This document shows, in pieces, positions 11,041-21,493 of a DNA stretch of 64,000 bases. The translations under genes and the position numbers were made by a program. The notes beneath the pieces are model-generated. The model made no database searches and was not told where the DNA came from. It worked only from the letters and a program-made list of their open reading frames with translations. The number at the start of each line of letters is the position of its first letter. Positions within the stretch are counted from its first letter, which is position 1. The stretch comes from Anoplolepis gracilipes (Eukaryota > Arthropoda > Insecta > Hymenoptera > Formicidae): positions 900,001 through 964,000 of the forward strand of contig NW_027328667.1 of assembly GCF_047496725.1 (NCBI RefSeq), written 5' to 3'.

Positions 11041-11180
11041 TTAACCTTTTTAATTTTTTAACATATTTTCACAATGATAAGTTACTGTTTCCTTCAGATG
11101 ACGCTATTGTTTTTTCATAGACAGCGCTAGTTCTCTAGCGTTAGTTACTGACTAGAATTTCATACTAGATGGTGCTCTTA

Positions 11181-11277
11181 GGCGCGTTCCGATATTCACT
11201 GCCAGTACTGAAAATCTATAGTGTACGTGACGTAAATTATAGATTTTCAGTACTGGCAGTGAATATCGGAACGCGCC
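11181..11277. repeat. Perfect 40-bp hairpin with 17-base loop
   Basis: 11181-11220 (GGCGCGTTCCGATATTCACT onward) is the exact reverse complement of 11238-11277, and the loop is gtgtacgtgacgtaaat. The flanks (GTGCTCTTA and TCTTGTC) may hold a CTCTT duplication. It is probably a miniature foldback element inserted in the 5' region of the hAT relic. Confidence 0.9.
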
Positions 11278-11480
11278 TCTTGTCTCTTGTTATTACTGGT
11301 AACTGACACCAAAGCTATTTGTCTTGTTATGAGTTTGGGACTTAACTTTAGTGTTTAAGTCCTAAATCTTAAGCTAAAATTATTTTATTTTTATTATATT
11401 TAGTGTTGTACAACAAAATGTATTCATTTTTAATGTTAATTAAAATAAATTCTAAATAAAAAAAAATAATTTCAGATAGC

Positions 11481-13365
11481 TATGTTGAAGAAACAACTCT
11501 GTACGTTTACAGATGAATTAAAAAAACAAATTTATTTTTATAACAAAAATCAAACTTGAAAACAACGTTCACTGTGATATTTGTAATAGTGACTTTTCAA
11601 TTGGGTCAGGCGGTAAAAATGACATCAAGAGACATATTTCGTCGAATAAACACAAACGAGCATTATTAGTTGCAACTTCTTTAACAAAATTAAGTAGTTA
11701 TTTTCGTAAAATTGTATTCGGATCTAAAGAAAAAGAATTAGCAATTGCCGAGGCAGTCTTTGCGTATCATACTATAACTCATAATCAAACATTTAGATCA
11801 ATGGATTATACATCTAAACTTATTCGTACATTATTCGACCAAAAGTTTACTTGCACTCGTACAAAAACTGAAGCAATTATAAAAAATGTATTTGTATCTT
11901 ATATGTATAATTGATAAACTTTTGGAAACTTTGAAAAATATTGATAATGAATTGATTTTATAACAATATTTATGGATGCATCAAATCATAAAGAAATTAA
12001 ATTATTTCCGTCATTAATTCCTTTTTTTGATTATAAACTAGGGATACAAATAAACTTTTAGAATTTGTATCTCTTACAGAAGAAAATTCTGAGATAATTG
12101 TTCAATTATCGAAATATTAAAGAAAAATAATTTAGAGAATAAAGTTGTAGCATTTTGTGCTGATAATGCAAATACAAACTTTGGTGGTCTTCTTAGAAAA
12201 GGAACAAATAATGTATATAATAAGCTAAAGAACTATCTTAAAAAGCCAATTATTAGTGTAGGATATGTTGCACATATATTGCACAATACTATTCAGTCAG
12301 CTGCAGATCAACTTTCTATTAATATTAAGGGCATTATAATCAAACTTTATAGTTATTTTTATATATTTACGATAAAGGTAGAGTTATTAAAAGAATTCTG
12401 GGATGCAGAATACATGCGCTTGCTAGGATACAGTAAGACTAGATGGTTGGTATTAATGCCCGCGATAGAAAGAGTTTTAAAATTGTATTCTCCTTTAAAA
12501 TCATATTTCTTGTCCATCGACAACTGTCCAAAGATTCTGCAAAATTTTTTCGAAGATGATAGTTCAGAAGTATGGTTGTATTTCATGCATAGTCAGGCAG
12601 CAATATTTCACAGTACAGTGACGAGTATTGAAGGCGATAAAACTACTATTTTAAGATTGTGGCAGAAATAGAAAATTTAAAATACAAATTAAGAGAAAAA
12701 ATCGATATGCAGTTTCTACTACTGTACGCAATCAGTTAAAAAATTTAGAAGAGAATGATTGGTCCAAAACAGATTCCTTCAAATCCAATGTCAAAAGTTT
12801 TTATGAAAAATGTATTCAATATTTAGAACTTCACTTATCACAATTTGAACACATTGTGATTGTTTTAAATGGATTAATCTTAAAAGCGATATTAATTGGC
12901 TAAACATGCAAAATAGTTTTCAATACATTTCAAAATTTGATGATCAAATGGAGCTATTACATGCTGAAAAGGTAAAAATGAAACTTTTTAATGAGGTAAC
13001 ATACGTAAAAAAATATATATATAGTACAAAAATAAATGTTTGGAATGGACAAAAAATACCAATTGATGCAAGATAGATAGAAATATTTAATCACTTTGAT
13101 ACTAACCACGTACTATTCAGGATTATTAAGAAGATAGTAGAATTTGCATTATGTTTACCAGATACCAATGCTGCAACGAAAAGAGTTTTTTTCGTTGGTG
13201 AATCAGTTTTGGGCCTCAGAAAAAACGCAGCTGAGCATAGAAACGTTAAAAGCTATATTACAAGTAAAGTATAATTTTTCCAATTCTTGCAAAGATTTTT
13301 ATAAAAATATTTCAAGTAATGACGATTTATTAAAAAAAATTCATTCTGCGGAAAAGAACATATAA
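11481..13365 (+). pseudogene. Degenerate hAT-family transposase
   Basis: Similarity runs through all frames with stops and shifts. Near 11573 there is a BED-like zinc finger (CDICNSDF, then KRHISSNKHKRAL), followed by ELAIAEAVFAYHTITHNQTF. Near 12150 lies the catalytic-domain stretch AFCADNANTNFGGLLRKGTN, followed by the helper motif GYVAHILHN, in which the usual cysteine of GCxxH is tyrosine. At 13144-13365 the C-terminal dimerisation domain reads LSIETLKAILQVKYNFSNSC. A one-base slip in the run of T at about 13184 separates CLPDTNAATKRVF from SLVNQFW. These parts and their order are those of hAT transposases. There is no intact ORF, so any mobilisation would need proteins from elsewhere. 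It is not obviously the source of the MITE at 9649, since the visible 5' end differs. Confidence 0.82.
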
Positions 13366-13515
13366 ATAATAAATACGTATAAATAATAAAAAATTATTTA
13401 TTTAATAATGTTATTTATCAATATAGTAATATTTATTTACAAAATTATTAAAGATGTAAGCGTGCAATGTACAGCATACATAGTTATTTTTTTGCATTAA
13501 GCATTAAGAAATTAA

Positions 13516-14390
13516 TACCCATATTCATAGTCCTTTCTTATCTTAAGAGCGGAAGAAACCTCTATGGATTCTTTGAATATCCAAGGCCTTATTTCATAGA
13601 TGGACCTCGAATCTTCCTTCTAAAAGGAAGGAATATTTTAGGGATTTTTATTAGTGATTTTTAGCAGCACCGTTTTAGGGTACCCACAACTAATTTCAAA
13701 TGTATGCAAACGTTATTAAATTTAATGATTATTTAATTAATCCTTAAACTGAACACGGGTCACATAGATTCGCCAGCACTTTGCACTGAATGAACTGTAA
13801 ATTATCCTTTCAGTTATAAGTCCCTTTTGACACAAACTTTTTTTGGATAAGTTTCCAACCTCGAGATTTTATTAATATTTTTTTAAAACAATAGATTAAA
13901 AATGGTACAGACACGAAAGATCCACTTGTTCAGTTTGAGGGTTAAATAAGAATTAATAATATTAATAATATTAATGATAATAATTTATAATTATAATATT
14001 AATGATAATAATTTATAATTTATAAATATTAATTAATTAATAATTAATTTAATTTTAATCTATACTTTTGTTCTGAAATCCTTCTCAGAATTATTTAAAA
14101 ATTCGTTATCCATCATATGAATAGAAGGATTGAAAACTTTCAATTTGAATAACGCGCGATACCACAAAAATTGAAATGTGACAGCTACAGATGACAGCTA
14201 ACTTTGAAAGATATATTTGGTTATACTTTGAGCATCATCTGCTAAAGAAAGTTGAATCTCTTCCTTAAGGAAGCTCGTAACCTTCCTTGAAATAAGAGAG
14301 TCAATAAGGTTTCTTGTTTGGTTAAGAAAGGATTATGAAACATGGAATGAGAAACAAGGAATCCTCAAGGAAGGACTATGAATATGGGTA
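13516..14390. mobile_element. TIR element flanked by TAA (PIF/Harbinger-like MITE)
   Basis: The ends TACCCATATTCATAGTCCTT are inverted for 24 bases with one mismatch. TAA is present just outside both ends (13513-13515, 14391-14393). A 3-bp TWA duplication is the mark of PIF/Harbinger elements. The 875-bp interior is AT-rich and includes an (ATTAATA)-type stretch near 13930-14060. No transposase is seen. Confidence 0.65.
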
Positions 14391-14507
14391 TAAGACTGAC
14401 GTTATGTTTAATTTTAATTTTGATTTTAAGTTTGATGTTTATTTCATCAAAAAAAAGTATTTAATTTTGTGATATTAATTTTTATTAATTTATAAAAAAT
14501 TAAGAAA

Positions 14508-14600
14508 CACCCCCCTCTCTCTCACTCTCTCTCCCTCCCTTCCCCCTCTCTCTTCCCCTGCCCCTCTCTCACTCCCCCCCTCTCTCTCTCTCTCTCTGAA
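14508..14600. repeat. CT-rich low-complexity tract
   Basis: An almost pure pyrimidine run of CCCTCTCT words. Confidence 0.9.
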
Positions 14601-14732
14601 TGAGTGAAGACGTCTGAAACATCGCTTCATAAAAGTGCTAACCTTTAAATGGTTAAATAAGCAGGAAGAGTGATCAAAAGTTATTCAAATCATAGTTGCA
14701 TAAACCAGGATTAATCATAAGTGTTATCGGGA

Positions 14733-15005
14733 GCGTCCGAAATGACCACGTTCGAAACAGCCACATTCGAAACGGCTACGTTCGAAAGGGCCACGTTCGA
14801 AATTGCCACGGGAAATATTGAATAAAGTTCGATTTGACCACGTTCGTGATGGCCACGTTCGAAATGGCCACGTTCGAAATGGTCACGTTTGGAATGGCCA
14901 TCGGAAATATTGAATAAAATTCAATTTGACCACGTTCGTAACGGCCACGTTCGAAATGGCCACGGTCCCGATTGACCACGTTGATATTAATCACGTTAAT
15001 ATTGA
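14733..15005. repeat. 15-bp minisatellite, unit GCCACGTTCGAAATG
   Basis: About a dozen imperfect copies of the 15-base unit are grouped in a higher-order block: units, then a cggaaatattgaataaa spacer and a tttgaccacgttcg unit, repeated with a period near 100 bases. Because 15 is a multiple of three, long frames cross it (HFERG or ATFEM repeats); these are not considered genes. The same unit and spacer reappear at 30540-30660. Confidence 0.88.
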
Positions 15006-15165
15006 TGTACGTGCAATGTACGTTGCAAGACAAAACAAAGTTCACATGGGTTTGCAACTTTATACGCGAAGGACGAGGTGGGTGTGGGAGGAGGAGGGTC
15101 GGAGGCCTCCCCCTTGCATCCCCCCGCGCGCGCGTGTGTGTGTGTGTGTGTGTATGTGTGAGTAT
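15006..15165. repeat. Dispersed C-rich/GT-tailed repeat
   Basis: The order acgttgcaagacaaaacaaag, ttcacatgggtttgcaactt, tacgcgaag, a G-rich block, CCCCCTTGCATCCCCCC and a (GT)n tail recurs at 23060-23280 and in part at 49690-49760. A related tail (tgtaacacccgcgat with CA repeats) lies at 45371-45420 in the opposite orientation. Confidence 0.6.
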
Positions 15166-16593
15166 TTTAATCGCGGGTGTTACATTAATGCGGAGGACAT
15201 CAATCAGAATAAAGAAGAGAGAAAGACTCAACTATTAAATTCTGATTGAAAGTTCACAATGATCTTTTAAAATAAAAAAGAAAGAAATGCAAAATGAAAA
15301 AGTGTGTAAGCGTGTTAAGAAGTGGATTTAAATTCATTGGAAATGTTATTCGTGTTTAGTGGGCAGTACGCTTCGTCTGGCCGACGTTTTTGATACGGTC
15401 GTGAAAAATGGCGACTTGAGTTTACCTTTAGAATACCTTAGCTGGAGCTTTAAAAAATCTGTTGTGGCCGTTCGAGAGGGTGAGCCAATGGAAGTTAAAG
15501 CTTTGGTTTCGCTGACTCTAGCCGTGAGTTGAGTGATAAATTCATAGATGTTGTGATCAGGGTTCAACAGGGTTAGGTTAGGTTTCTTTCAGTAGCGTTA
15601 GTTACGCCTCCGAGTCTGCAAAATCTTCCGTGGTCAAATTGCACCGTCGGAGTGTTGTCGTTAATTTGTTAGACTTGAAACGTTAGTCCGGGTGGTTCAC
15701 CGATAGACTTCCACTGTTCACTTTCACTGGGTGACAGATTAAAACAGACTGATGAAATCCGAGAGAGAGCTTGTGTTTCTCTTTTCCCAAAAACCCTTCT
15801 TTTATATAGTTTTTGGAGCATGATTATCGCTCATGTGACTCTGAATTATATTCATGTGATTCTGTATCATATTATTCTTTATGCTCTCTACTGATAGATC
15901 TATCGGTTCCAATTAGAAACTCTTCTAACGTTGTCAGAAACCCTTTTCCTGTTTTCTGGTGCATTTGGAAGTCATATGAAAACTTGTTATCGTTTTTATT
16001 ATTCAGGATGTTCATGGTTTTATGAGAAGACTTGGTATTAAATACGTTGGGTATAATTTTCCAATAGATTAGAGTCATACTGCCCTTTTCCGTTTTTTAT
16101 GATAACAAGTTGTTATCGCGCGCTCGGTCGTTACCATGACTCCGCGAGAGTCGTTGAGGTTGTATGCCCTAGTGAGTGTCATAGTGTAGACGGTCAATCT
16201 TAAAGTTCCGAGGAAGGAAGGAATCGTGCAGTCGAGACGACGTAACATATATAAGGGATGGTTTCACTCCTTAGAATCGTTTTTTGGCAGCAACTGAAAA
16301 TTTCTAAATTCATCTATTTACTCTTCTACATGTGTGCAAAGTTTCATTAAAATTAGAATTTTTGGGTTTATGAGGTTTCCTTTATGAATATATAAAACAT
16401 ATATTAGAAGGCATATTATTACTTTATAAGATAGCTGATTATAGGATAAATTTTACAATATGAAAAAGGATTTGCTTTTCAGTTATTATACGTATCTTTC
16501 TATGTATTTGAATTGAAAATACATTACGCATTAAACGTACATTATATGTATTGAAAATGCATGTAGAACTGTATAATGGTTCAAAAGAATAGA
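15166..16593. other. Unclassified; possible LTR-like promoter on the minus strand
   Basis: No family is recognised. On the minus strand a TATATAAAAG box at about 15796-15806 is followed by a 73-codon frame at 15567-15346. On the plus strand catatataaggga lies at about 16248. Duplicated promoter-like words and LTR-like composition suggest retroelement debris. A host promoter cannot be excluded, and no protein similarity supports the short frame. Confidence 0.25.
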
Positions 16594-16949
16594 GGAGAAT
16601 GATTATTTGTGGTTATAAAACTTATAAACAAAAGAGTTTCTGGATATATTTTTCGGGCAAGGATTAAATTGAGATTTTACATTGAAACTTCCACGCAGTC
16701 CTGTCAGCTTTGATAGTTTTCACAGTTTCAAGTTTTGTTATATTTATTTATGTGAGAGGGTAAAGGCCCGTCCCTCCTACATAAATAAATATAACAAAAC
16801 TTGAGAATGTGGAAACTATAAAGGCTGACAGTATTGTGTGTCGAAGTTTTAATGTAAAACTCTTAATTTAATCCATGTCTGAAAAACATATTGAAAAACT
16901 TTTTTTTCTTTATAATTTTTACTTTATAGCCACAAATAATCATTTTCCT
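16594..16949. mobile_element. Hairpin MITE, ~160-bp arms, 25-base loop
   Basis: The left arm (aggagaatgattatttgtgg to tatttatttatgt, 16594-16753) is mirrored by 16779-16949. The loop is gagagggtaaaggcccgtcc plus tcct. Arm identity is high near the loop (aagttttgttatatttattt) and lower outside. No coding content. Confidence 0.8.
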
Positions 16950-16984
16950 GTATTTTGTTAGATTATTATGTAGTCCCACATGGG

Positions 16985-17126
16985 TTTTCAATACATATAA
17001 CCTGCAAAAGATGCGTGTAATAACTAAAACTTTTTTGTTTATAACTTTCTAATAAACAATGAATGACGCTTAAAATCTTCTACAGGGTACTCAAGACAGT
17101 GACCTTGACAACATATGTCAAGATCA
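16985..17126 (-). repeat. Family B terminus with TGACCTTGACA palindrome
   Basis: It contains aaaacttttttgtttataac, the aacaatgaatgacg word and, at 17100-17126, TGACCTTGACA/ACATA/TGTCAAGATCA. The same block order occurs at 22658, 22796, 36189, 38312 and 50083. Confidence 0.7.
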
Positions 17127-18273
17127 ACGTAATTAGCACAAGCTCTGTTATTTTAAATATTTAATATTTTTATTTATAACTTTTTAAAAAAGACTTGCTT
17201 CTTCCTAATAACTTTGCTACATTTCATTTTTATAGTAGTTTTGTTTATATTTATAAAAAAAATTTGAATTTCCGCTGGGGTAACACTTATACACATTTAC
17301 CATATTTTGTCAAAGGTAGATTATTTATAATGTTGATTCTTTTTCTTAATTGATTTTTTAAAAATACATCTTCTAACCTTATAACGGTCCCTCCCGAGCG
17401 ATCGCCGGACAACTCGGTCGGAATCAGGATTTGAGATAGAGCCGAGTCGTGACGCGAGATTCTGTGTTTGAAAGTCGTTTTATTGTATTGCAAGTGGTGT
17501 ATACAAATAATATGTGTGTATGTGTGTGTATGTGCGCGCGTGGGCGTGTATGCGCGTGTGTGCGTGCGTGTGTGCGTGTGTGTATGTATCCATATCTTAC
17601 CGCGGTGTGTGGGTAGTACGTTCGGTGTCGGTGTGTGTGCGCGTAGACTTATAATTAATTCGTTTCGTTTTATTTTACAATTACGGTGTATTTTGTTCAC
17701 TGATGTTGTTACAGTTCTCGATGTCGGGTGATTGTGTCGATATATCGGTGAGCGGCGGTATCTATTTTCGGCTCGCTGTTTTTGCTCGACGCGTCACCTC
17801 AGCACGCATGTGTTTTTGTCAGCTGGCGCGTGCCGGTGTTTAATGTTTCGCGGTGCGTGTGTTTTGACAACTGTTTCGTACTCTCGTGATTACGAGCGGG
17901 ACTTCCTGGACGATGGAGGATTCCTGGACGGAGGATCGTATACGGTGACGAGAACTTGTGACGAGTGACGGCGCACTCTTCACCCCGTGAAGATTTTCCG
18001 GCATATTATGAACGGTGGGATTAGAACCGGTATTTGTACTGAAAATTCTCGGTGGAGACAGAGTACGCTCTACCACGTTGTATATCCGGCTGGGGTATTT
18101 GATGGGGAAAGCGTGCCTGGTCGAGACGCTCGACGTTCTTTTCGGGAATAATCACGGTGTTTTGTGTCGGTTTGCTTTTTAAAAGCCAGTGTAGTTTGTC
18201 TACGTTCGGCGGAGCTCGACTCCCGGCGGTTCGGTATGTTGCGATGATAGTCGGAGACGATCAAGTGGGACTT
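17127..18273. other. GC-richer unclassified segment with GT-type microsatellite
   Basis: A (GT)n/(GC)n tract lies at about 17513-17585. From 17375 to 18273 base composition is clearly GC-richer than the neighbours. Read on the minus strand, caataaaacgactttcaaac resembles the polyadenylation side of an LTR. It ends where the long-TIR transposon begins. This may be a terminal repeat of the copia relic or an unrelated insertion; no gene is recognised. Confidence 0.3.
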
Positions 18274-18459
18274 ACAAGGGGACCTTACGACGTGATACCA
18301 ATCGATTTCAATGAAACTCATTGTAATGATAGGTCATCATGTCGAGTAGTATTGGGTAAAGAGAAAGGTAAAGATGCACTTTTCAACCATTCGCAAGAAA
18401 ATAGAAATTAAAAAATTTTGAGCGCTTTATAAACCTACGAAATAGAGCGTATTTTCGAA

Positions 18460-18528
18460 GAGCGCGTGGCACAGCGACAGCGCGTCAGACTCATACTGTC
18501 GACCTTGCTAGTTCGAGTCACAATGAGT
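18460..18528 (+). pseudogene. tRNA-Met-like sequence in the left TIR
   Basis: AGCGCGTGGCACAGCGACAG carries an A-box-like TGGCACAGCGAC, an anticodon-loop-like CTCATAC with CAT, and a B-box-like GTTCGAGTCAC. The run AGCGCGTCAGACTCATA matches the usual elongator tRNA-Met pattern. The anticodon and T stems are imperfect and the acceptor stem does not close, so it is a tRNA-derived sequence and not a working tRNA. Confidence 0.6.
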
Positions 18529-18950
18529 AAACATTTTTTTCCAAGTATATTTTTTTTAATAAAATGCAATCGTTACACAAAATAAATACATATATATGAA
18601 TTTAAACATTTTTTCGCATCAAGCAGCAATATATATCATTAATAAAAATTAATATCAAGTGGTTTATTCAGCAGAAAATCGCATATTAAATAAATAAATT
18701 TGCAGTAATAGGGTGAACTTTGACAACATGTGTCGCATACATTAGTAGGACGTAAATAAACCTCACTGTTGGTATTATCAGTTTATAAAACCGAAGGAAC
18801 AGCATGAAAAATATGAAATTTCATTTTGTTATATCTCCTAAACCAATCCCGTCCCCCATTTAATTCTTGCGGGGAATTACTCAGAACAATTCCCCGAACA
18901 ATATATGTAAGTAACAAGAAAATCGGAGAGGTGTTACCTTTTATGTATTT

Positions 18951-19384
18951 TTACCGAATTTTTATGCAATCTTCACGAGATGCTATTTCACGTTTTTGCT
19001 CTATTAAAAACAAACAATTCTGCAGACGCTTGATAAAATTTTTCACCTGTCTATAAACATCACATGGTTGGCATAATGGTGTGCACTTTGGAGGAATTAC
19101 TTTAATGGTATACGTTCCTACACCGTCATCATCCAGAAAAATTTCGTCATACATTGTAGGATTTATTTGACTGCCCCACGAATCTATTAATAAGAGAAAT
19201 TTCTTCTGTCTTACATATGATACTAACACTTCTTTTAAAAATTGAATATACAGATATGGTGTGAGTTTTCCGGATTTCGAGAATGTTACTACACATTTGT
19301 ATATATTTTGACAAATTCGTCGACAGCTTTTTTTACGTTAGGACCAAATACATCTGTTGCTTTTTGCAAACATACAAATACACG
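18951..19384 (-). pseudogene. DDE transposase relic (pogo-like fold) of the ACAAGGGG element
   Basis: On the minus strand, frames read VFVCLQKATDVFGPNVKKAV, then after a shift SKSGKLTPYLYIQFLKEVLV, LLLIDSWGSQ and IPPKCTPLCQPCDVY followed by RQVKNFIKRLQ. The LLxDSWGxQ aspartate and the cTPLxQPcD motif are those of a DDE transposase of the type widespread in insects. The motif DVYRQVK lacks about three residues usually present between Y and R. The N-terminal DNA-binding part and one catalytic region are missing, so it is a relic. Its position between mirrored ~340-bp TIRs indicates that it belonged to that transposon. Superfamily placement (pogo/Tc1-like) is inferred from motifs only. Confidence 0.68.
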
Positions 19385-19734
19385 CAATAATAATTTTCTT
19401 GAGATGATAACCGCATATTATGCAGTATATGAATGACTGATTTTATTGGTACTTTTCCGTTGTACAAGGACTGTTTTCGTCCCTTGCATAAACAGAGTTT
19501 TATCTAATCTGTATAGCTATTTTATAAACAAATTTTCTAGGTAAAAAATGCAAACAGAAAGATGCATTTTTGTAATAATAATACATATATTTGTAATAGT
19601 AATTGATTAATTATAATAATAATTGACAGATTGCATTTTGTAATAATAATAAAAAAAGTTTAAATTTATATATATGTATTTATTTTGTGTAACGATTGCA
19701 TTTTATTTAAAAAAATATACTTTGAAATAAAAGT

Positions 19735-19803
19735 TTACTCATTGTGACTCGAATCAGCAAGGTCGACGGTACGAGTCTGACACGCTGCCGCTGCGCAACG
19801 CGT
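19735..19803 (-). pseudogene. tRNA-Met-like sequence in the right TIR
   Basis: Inverted counterpart of 18460-18528. On the minus strand it reads TTGCGCAGCGGCAGCGTGTC, ACTCGTAC at the anticodon position and GATTCGAGTCAC as the B-box-like word. Several substitutions relative to the left copy show independent drift. Confidence 0.58.
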
Positions 19804-19989
19804 TCTTCGAAAATACGCTCTATTTTATAGGTTCATAAAGCGCTCAAAATTTTTTAATTTTGATTTTCTCGCGAATGGTTGAGAAGTGCATCTTATCCCT
19901 TTACCCAATACAACTTGACATGATGACCTATCGTTACAATGAGTTTCATTGAAATCGATTGGTATCACATCGTAGGATCCCCTTGTTAG

Positions 19990-21326
19990 TTGAATATTAT
20001 AAATATATTTAAGAAAAGTAAACTCCTTTTTTTAATTGAGATACTTCTACACCCAGACAGACATCTCCGAGATCCCTGATCACAAAAATCTTGGCAATTC
20101 TTTCCTTTAAACATCTGGTAGAAATATCATCACAGAAAGCAATAAGAATATCGTTCACGTAAATGAGTAAGATAGTATATTTCTTTTTATCGAAGTATAC
20201 GCATGAGTTGCCGTTGATTGGAGTCAGAACTCTCTTAGGATGTCAAGTCCTATGTGCCATTACCCATCAATCTGACAAAGACAAGATTTTTATTTAATCT
20301 GCAAATTTTGTCATTTTGAACATTTCTTCGGCCTTCTTGATAAGTGTAACGTTGATCACAATCAGTCACGACTATTGACATTTCTTGAAGCATGTCCGAT
20401 TTCTCCATATACATTAATACATCCATTGTATCGTTTAGATAAGCAGTTATGATGTCAAGCTGTGTGACTTTATTTAAGAGCTACAACTATGAGTATCCTT
20501 AGTAAATTGAGTCTCGCGACTAGGACAAATGCATGACTTTACTTAAGAGCTACAACCATGAGTATCCTTAGTGAATTGAGTCTCGTGACTAAGACGAATA
20601 TGTTATGGAAGTCGATGCCCAGATGTTGAAGAAAACCCTTTGCGACCACCCGGGTCGTCCTTCGCTCAAGTTCCTCATTAGCCATAAATTTATTTTTAGG
20701 ACGGTACAACATTCGATCACTCTCTTGTTGTTGGGTCTGTCAGCCAGCTTTTATATGTCGTTGTTTCTGAGAGATTTGATCTTATTATATACAACCTTTC
20801 GCCATTCGTCTCTAGATCTGAAACAGTCTGAAAAAATAGTATTTCTAATGCACTCATTGCGAATTCCGCGTCAAATCATGTCAGATTATCATCAATATCA
20901 TCTTCCTCGGATAACAAATTTCCCTCGGTAGTTATGGGTTTGTTTGGAAGTTGAGTGGAACTCTTTATGTGATATAACTTTGCAGAATGACCGCGTTTTC
21001 CAATGAGTATTTTCGTAAACGTCTTAGTCCACGTAGCTAACTCATCCTTGCTAATATCGTCATCTTTGCTGTTTGATAATTAAAAATTGGCATTATATTT
21101 CATTCTAATATCCTCTACTAAGTCGGGCAGCTGATGATCGATCATCGATTGATCATCGATTCTATCATTGTTGGCGATATCAATTTCCGAAACAGGTTCT
21201 CGAAGAGCTTGTCTCTCATTAATGATTTTGGCGCACGAAAAGTTTTTGTAATAATTGTGGATGTCGAATTTATCTAGGAATTTTACGTCTTTTGCGACGG
21301 CAATCTTGCAATTTTTTGAGAACTAA
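19990..21326 (-). pseudogene. copia reverse-transcriptase region
   Basis: The minus strand shows VAKDVKFLDKF (integrase-RT linker), RVVAKGFLQHLGIDFHNIF, QLDIITAYLNDTMDVLMYME and CRLNKNLVFVRLMG. These are followed by the catalytic box in LLIYVNDILIAFCDD (YVND where YVDD is usual) and RDLGDVCLGVEVSQLKKGVY. Stops occur between the blocks, for example TAA in place of CAA after GVYFS near 20010. The loss of the first aspartate of YVDD together with the stops makes activity impossible. The downstream thumb/connection and RNase H are absent because the frame runs into the next transposon at 19986. Confidence 0.85.
20466..20603 (-). repeat. In-frame 69-bp tandem duplication inside copia RT
   Basis: gacttt.cttaagagctacaac and gagtatccttagt.aattgag occur twice with a period of 69 bases (23 codons). 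They duplicate the segment encoding ARLNLLRILIVVALK just upstream of QLDIITAYL. The copies differ at several positions, so the duplication is not recent. Confidence 0.85.
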
Positions 21327-21493
21327 GGCCGCGAGCACACACAAAAAAATTTAAGCATAAGATTTAAAATCTAATAACTTCAACCATACGGAATTTTCAG
21401 CGCTGCTTACGTTTCAAAATGGCTGCTTAAGATCTTGATCGTGATTGGTCGATTTGTTTACTGTTCACGTCTTATAGCTTAAGTTTTTTGTGC
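21327..21493. mobile_element. Small MITE inserted in copia integrase-RT linker
   Basis: The left end GGCCGCGAGCACACACAAAA with aatttaagcataag is mirrored by cttatagcttaagttttttgtgc at the right end. It interrupts copia coding between ...DIFISYADTYKSKV and ...NCKIAVAKDVKF. The right terminus looks shorter than the left, and no clear duplication is seen. Confidence 0.65.

Larger units (their letters stand above)
18274..19986. mobile_element. DNA transposon with ~340-bp TIRs (ACAAGGGG ends)
   Basis: The arms 18274-18614 and 19651-19986 are inverted copies with roughly 10 percent differences. They start ACAAGGGGACCTTACGACGT on the left and end with the complement of ACAAGGGGATCC on the right. 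Each arm includes a tRNA-Met-like sequence, then aatgcaatcgttacacaaaa and a TA-rich inner end. The ~1.0-kb middle holds a minus-strand transposase relic. No clear target duplication is visible. The element at 28144-29425 has similar ACAAGG ends and the same architecture. Confidence 0.8.

Noticed and set aside
14733..15005. Possible CRISPR-like array
   Set aside because: Units are contiguous and 15 bp with no unique spacers, and the organism is an animal; it is a minisatellite.
14776..15249. Long overlapping frames with FERG/NVAI repeats
   Set aside because: Produced by the 15-bp minisatellite, whose unit length is a multiple of three.
15346..15567. 73-codon minus frame after a TATA-like box
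   Set aside because: No recognisable domain; it may be gag-like debris but cannot be supported as a gene.
17287..17731. Cysteine/valine-rich and His/Thr-rich frames
   Set aside because: They cross the GT/GC microsatellite; no conserved features.
20605..20931. 108-codon plus frame
   Set aside because: Antisense shadow of the copia reverse-transcriptase region, which has clear family motifs on the minus strand.
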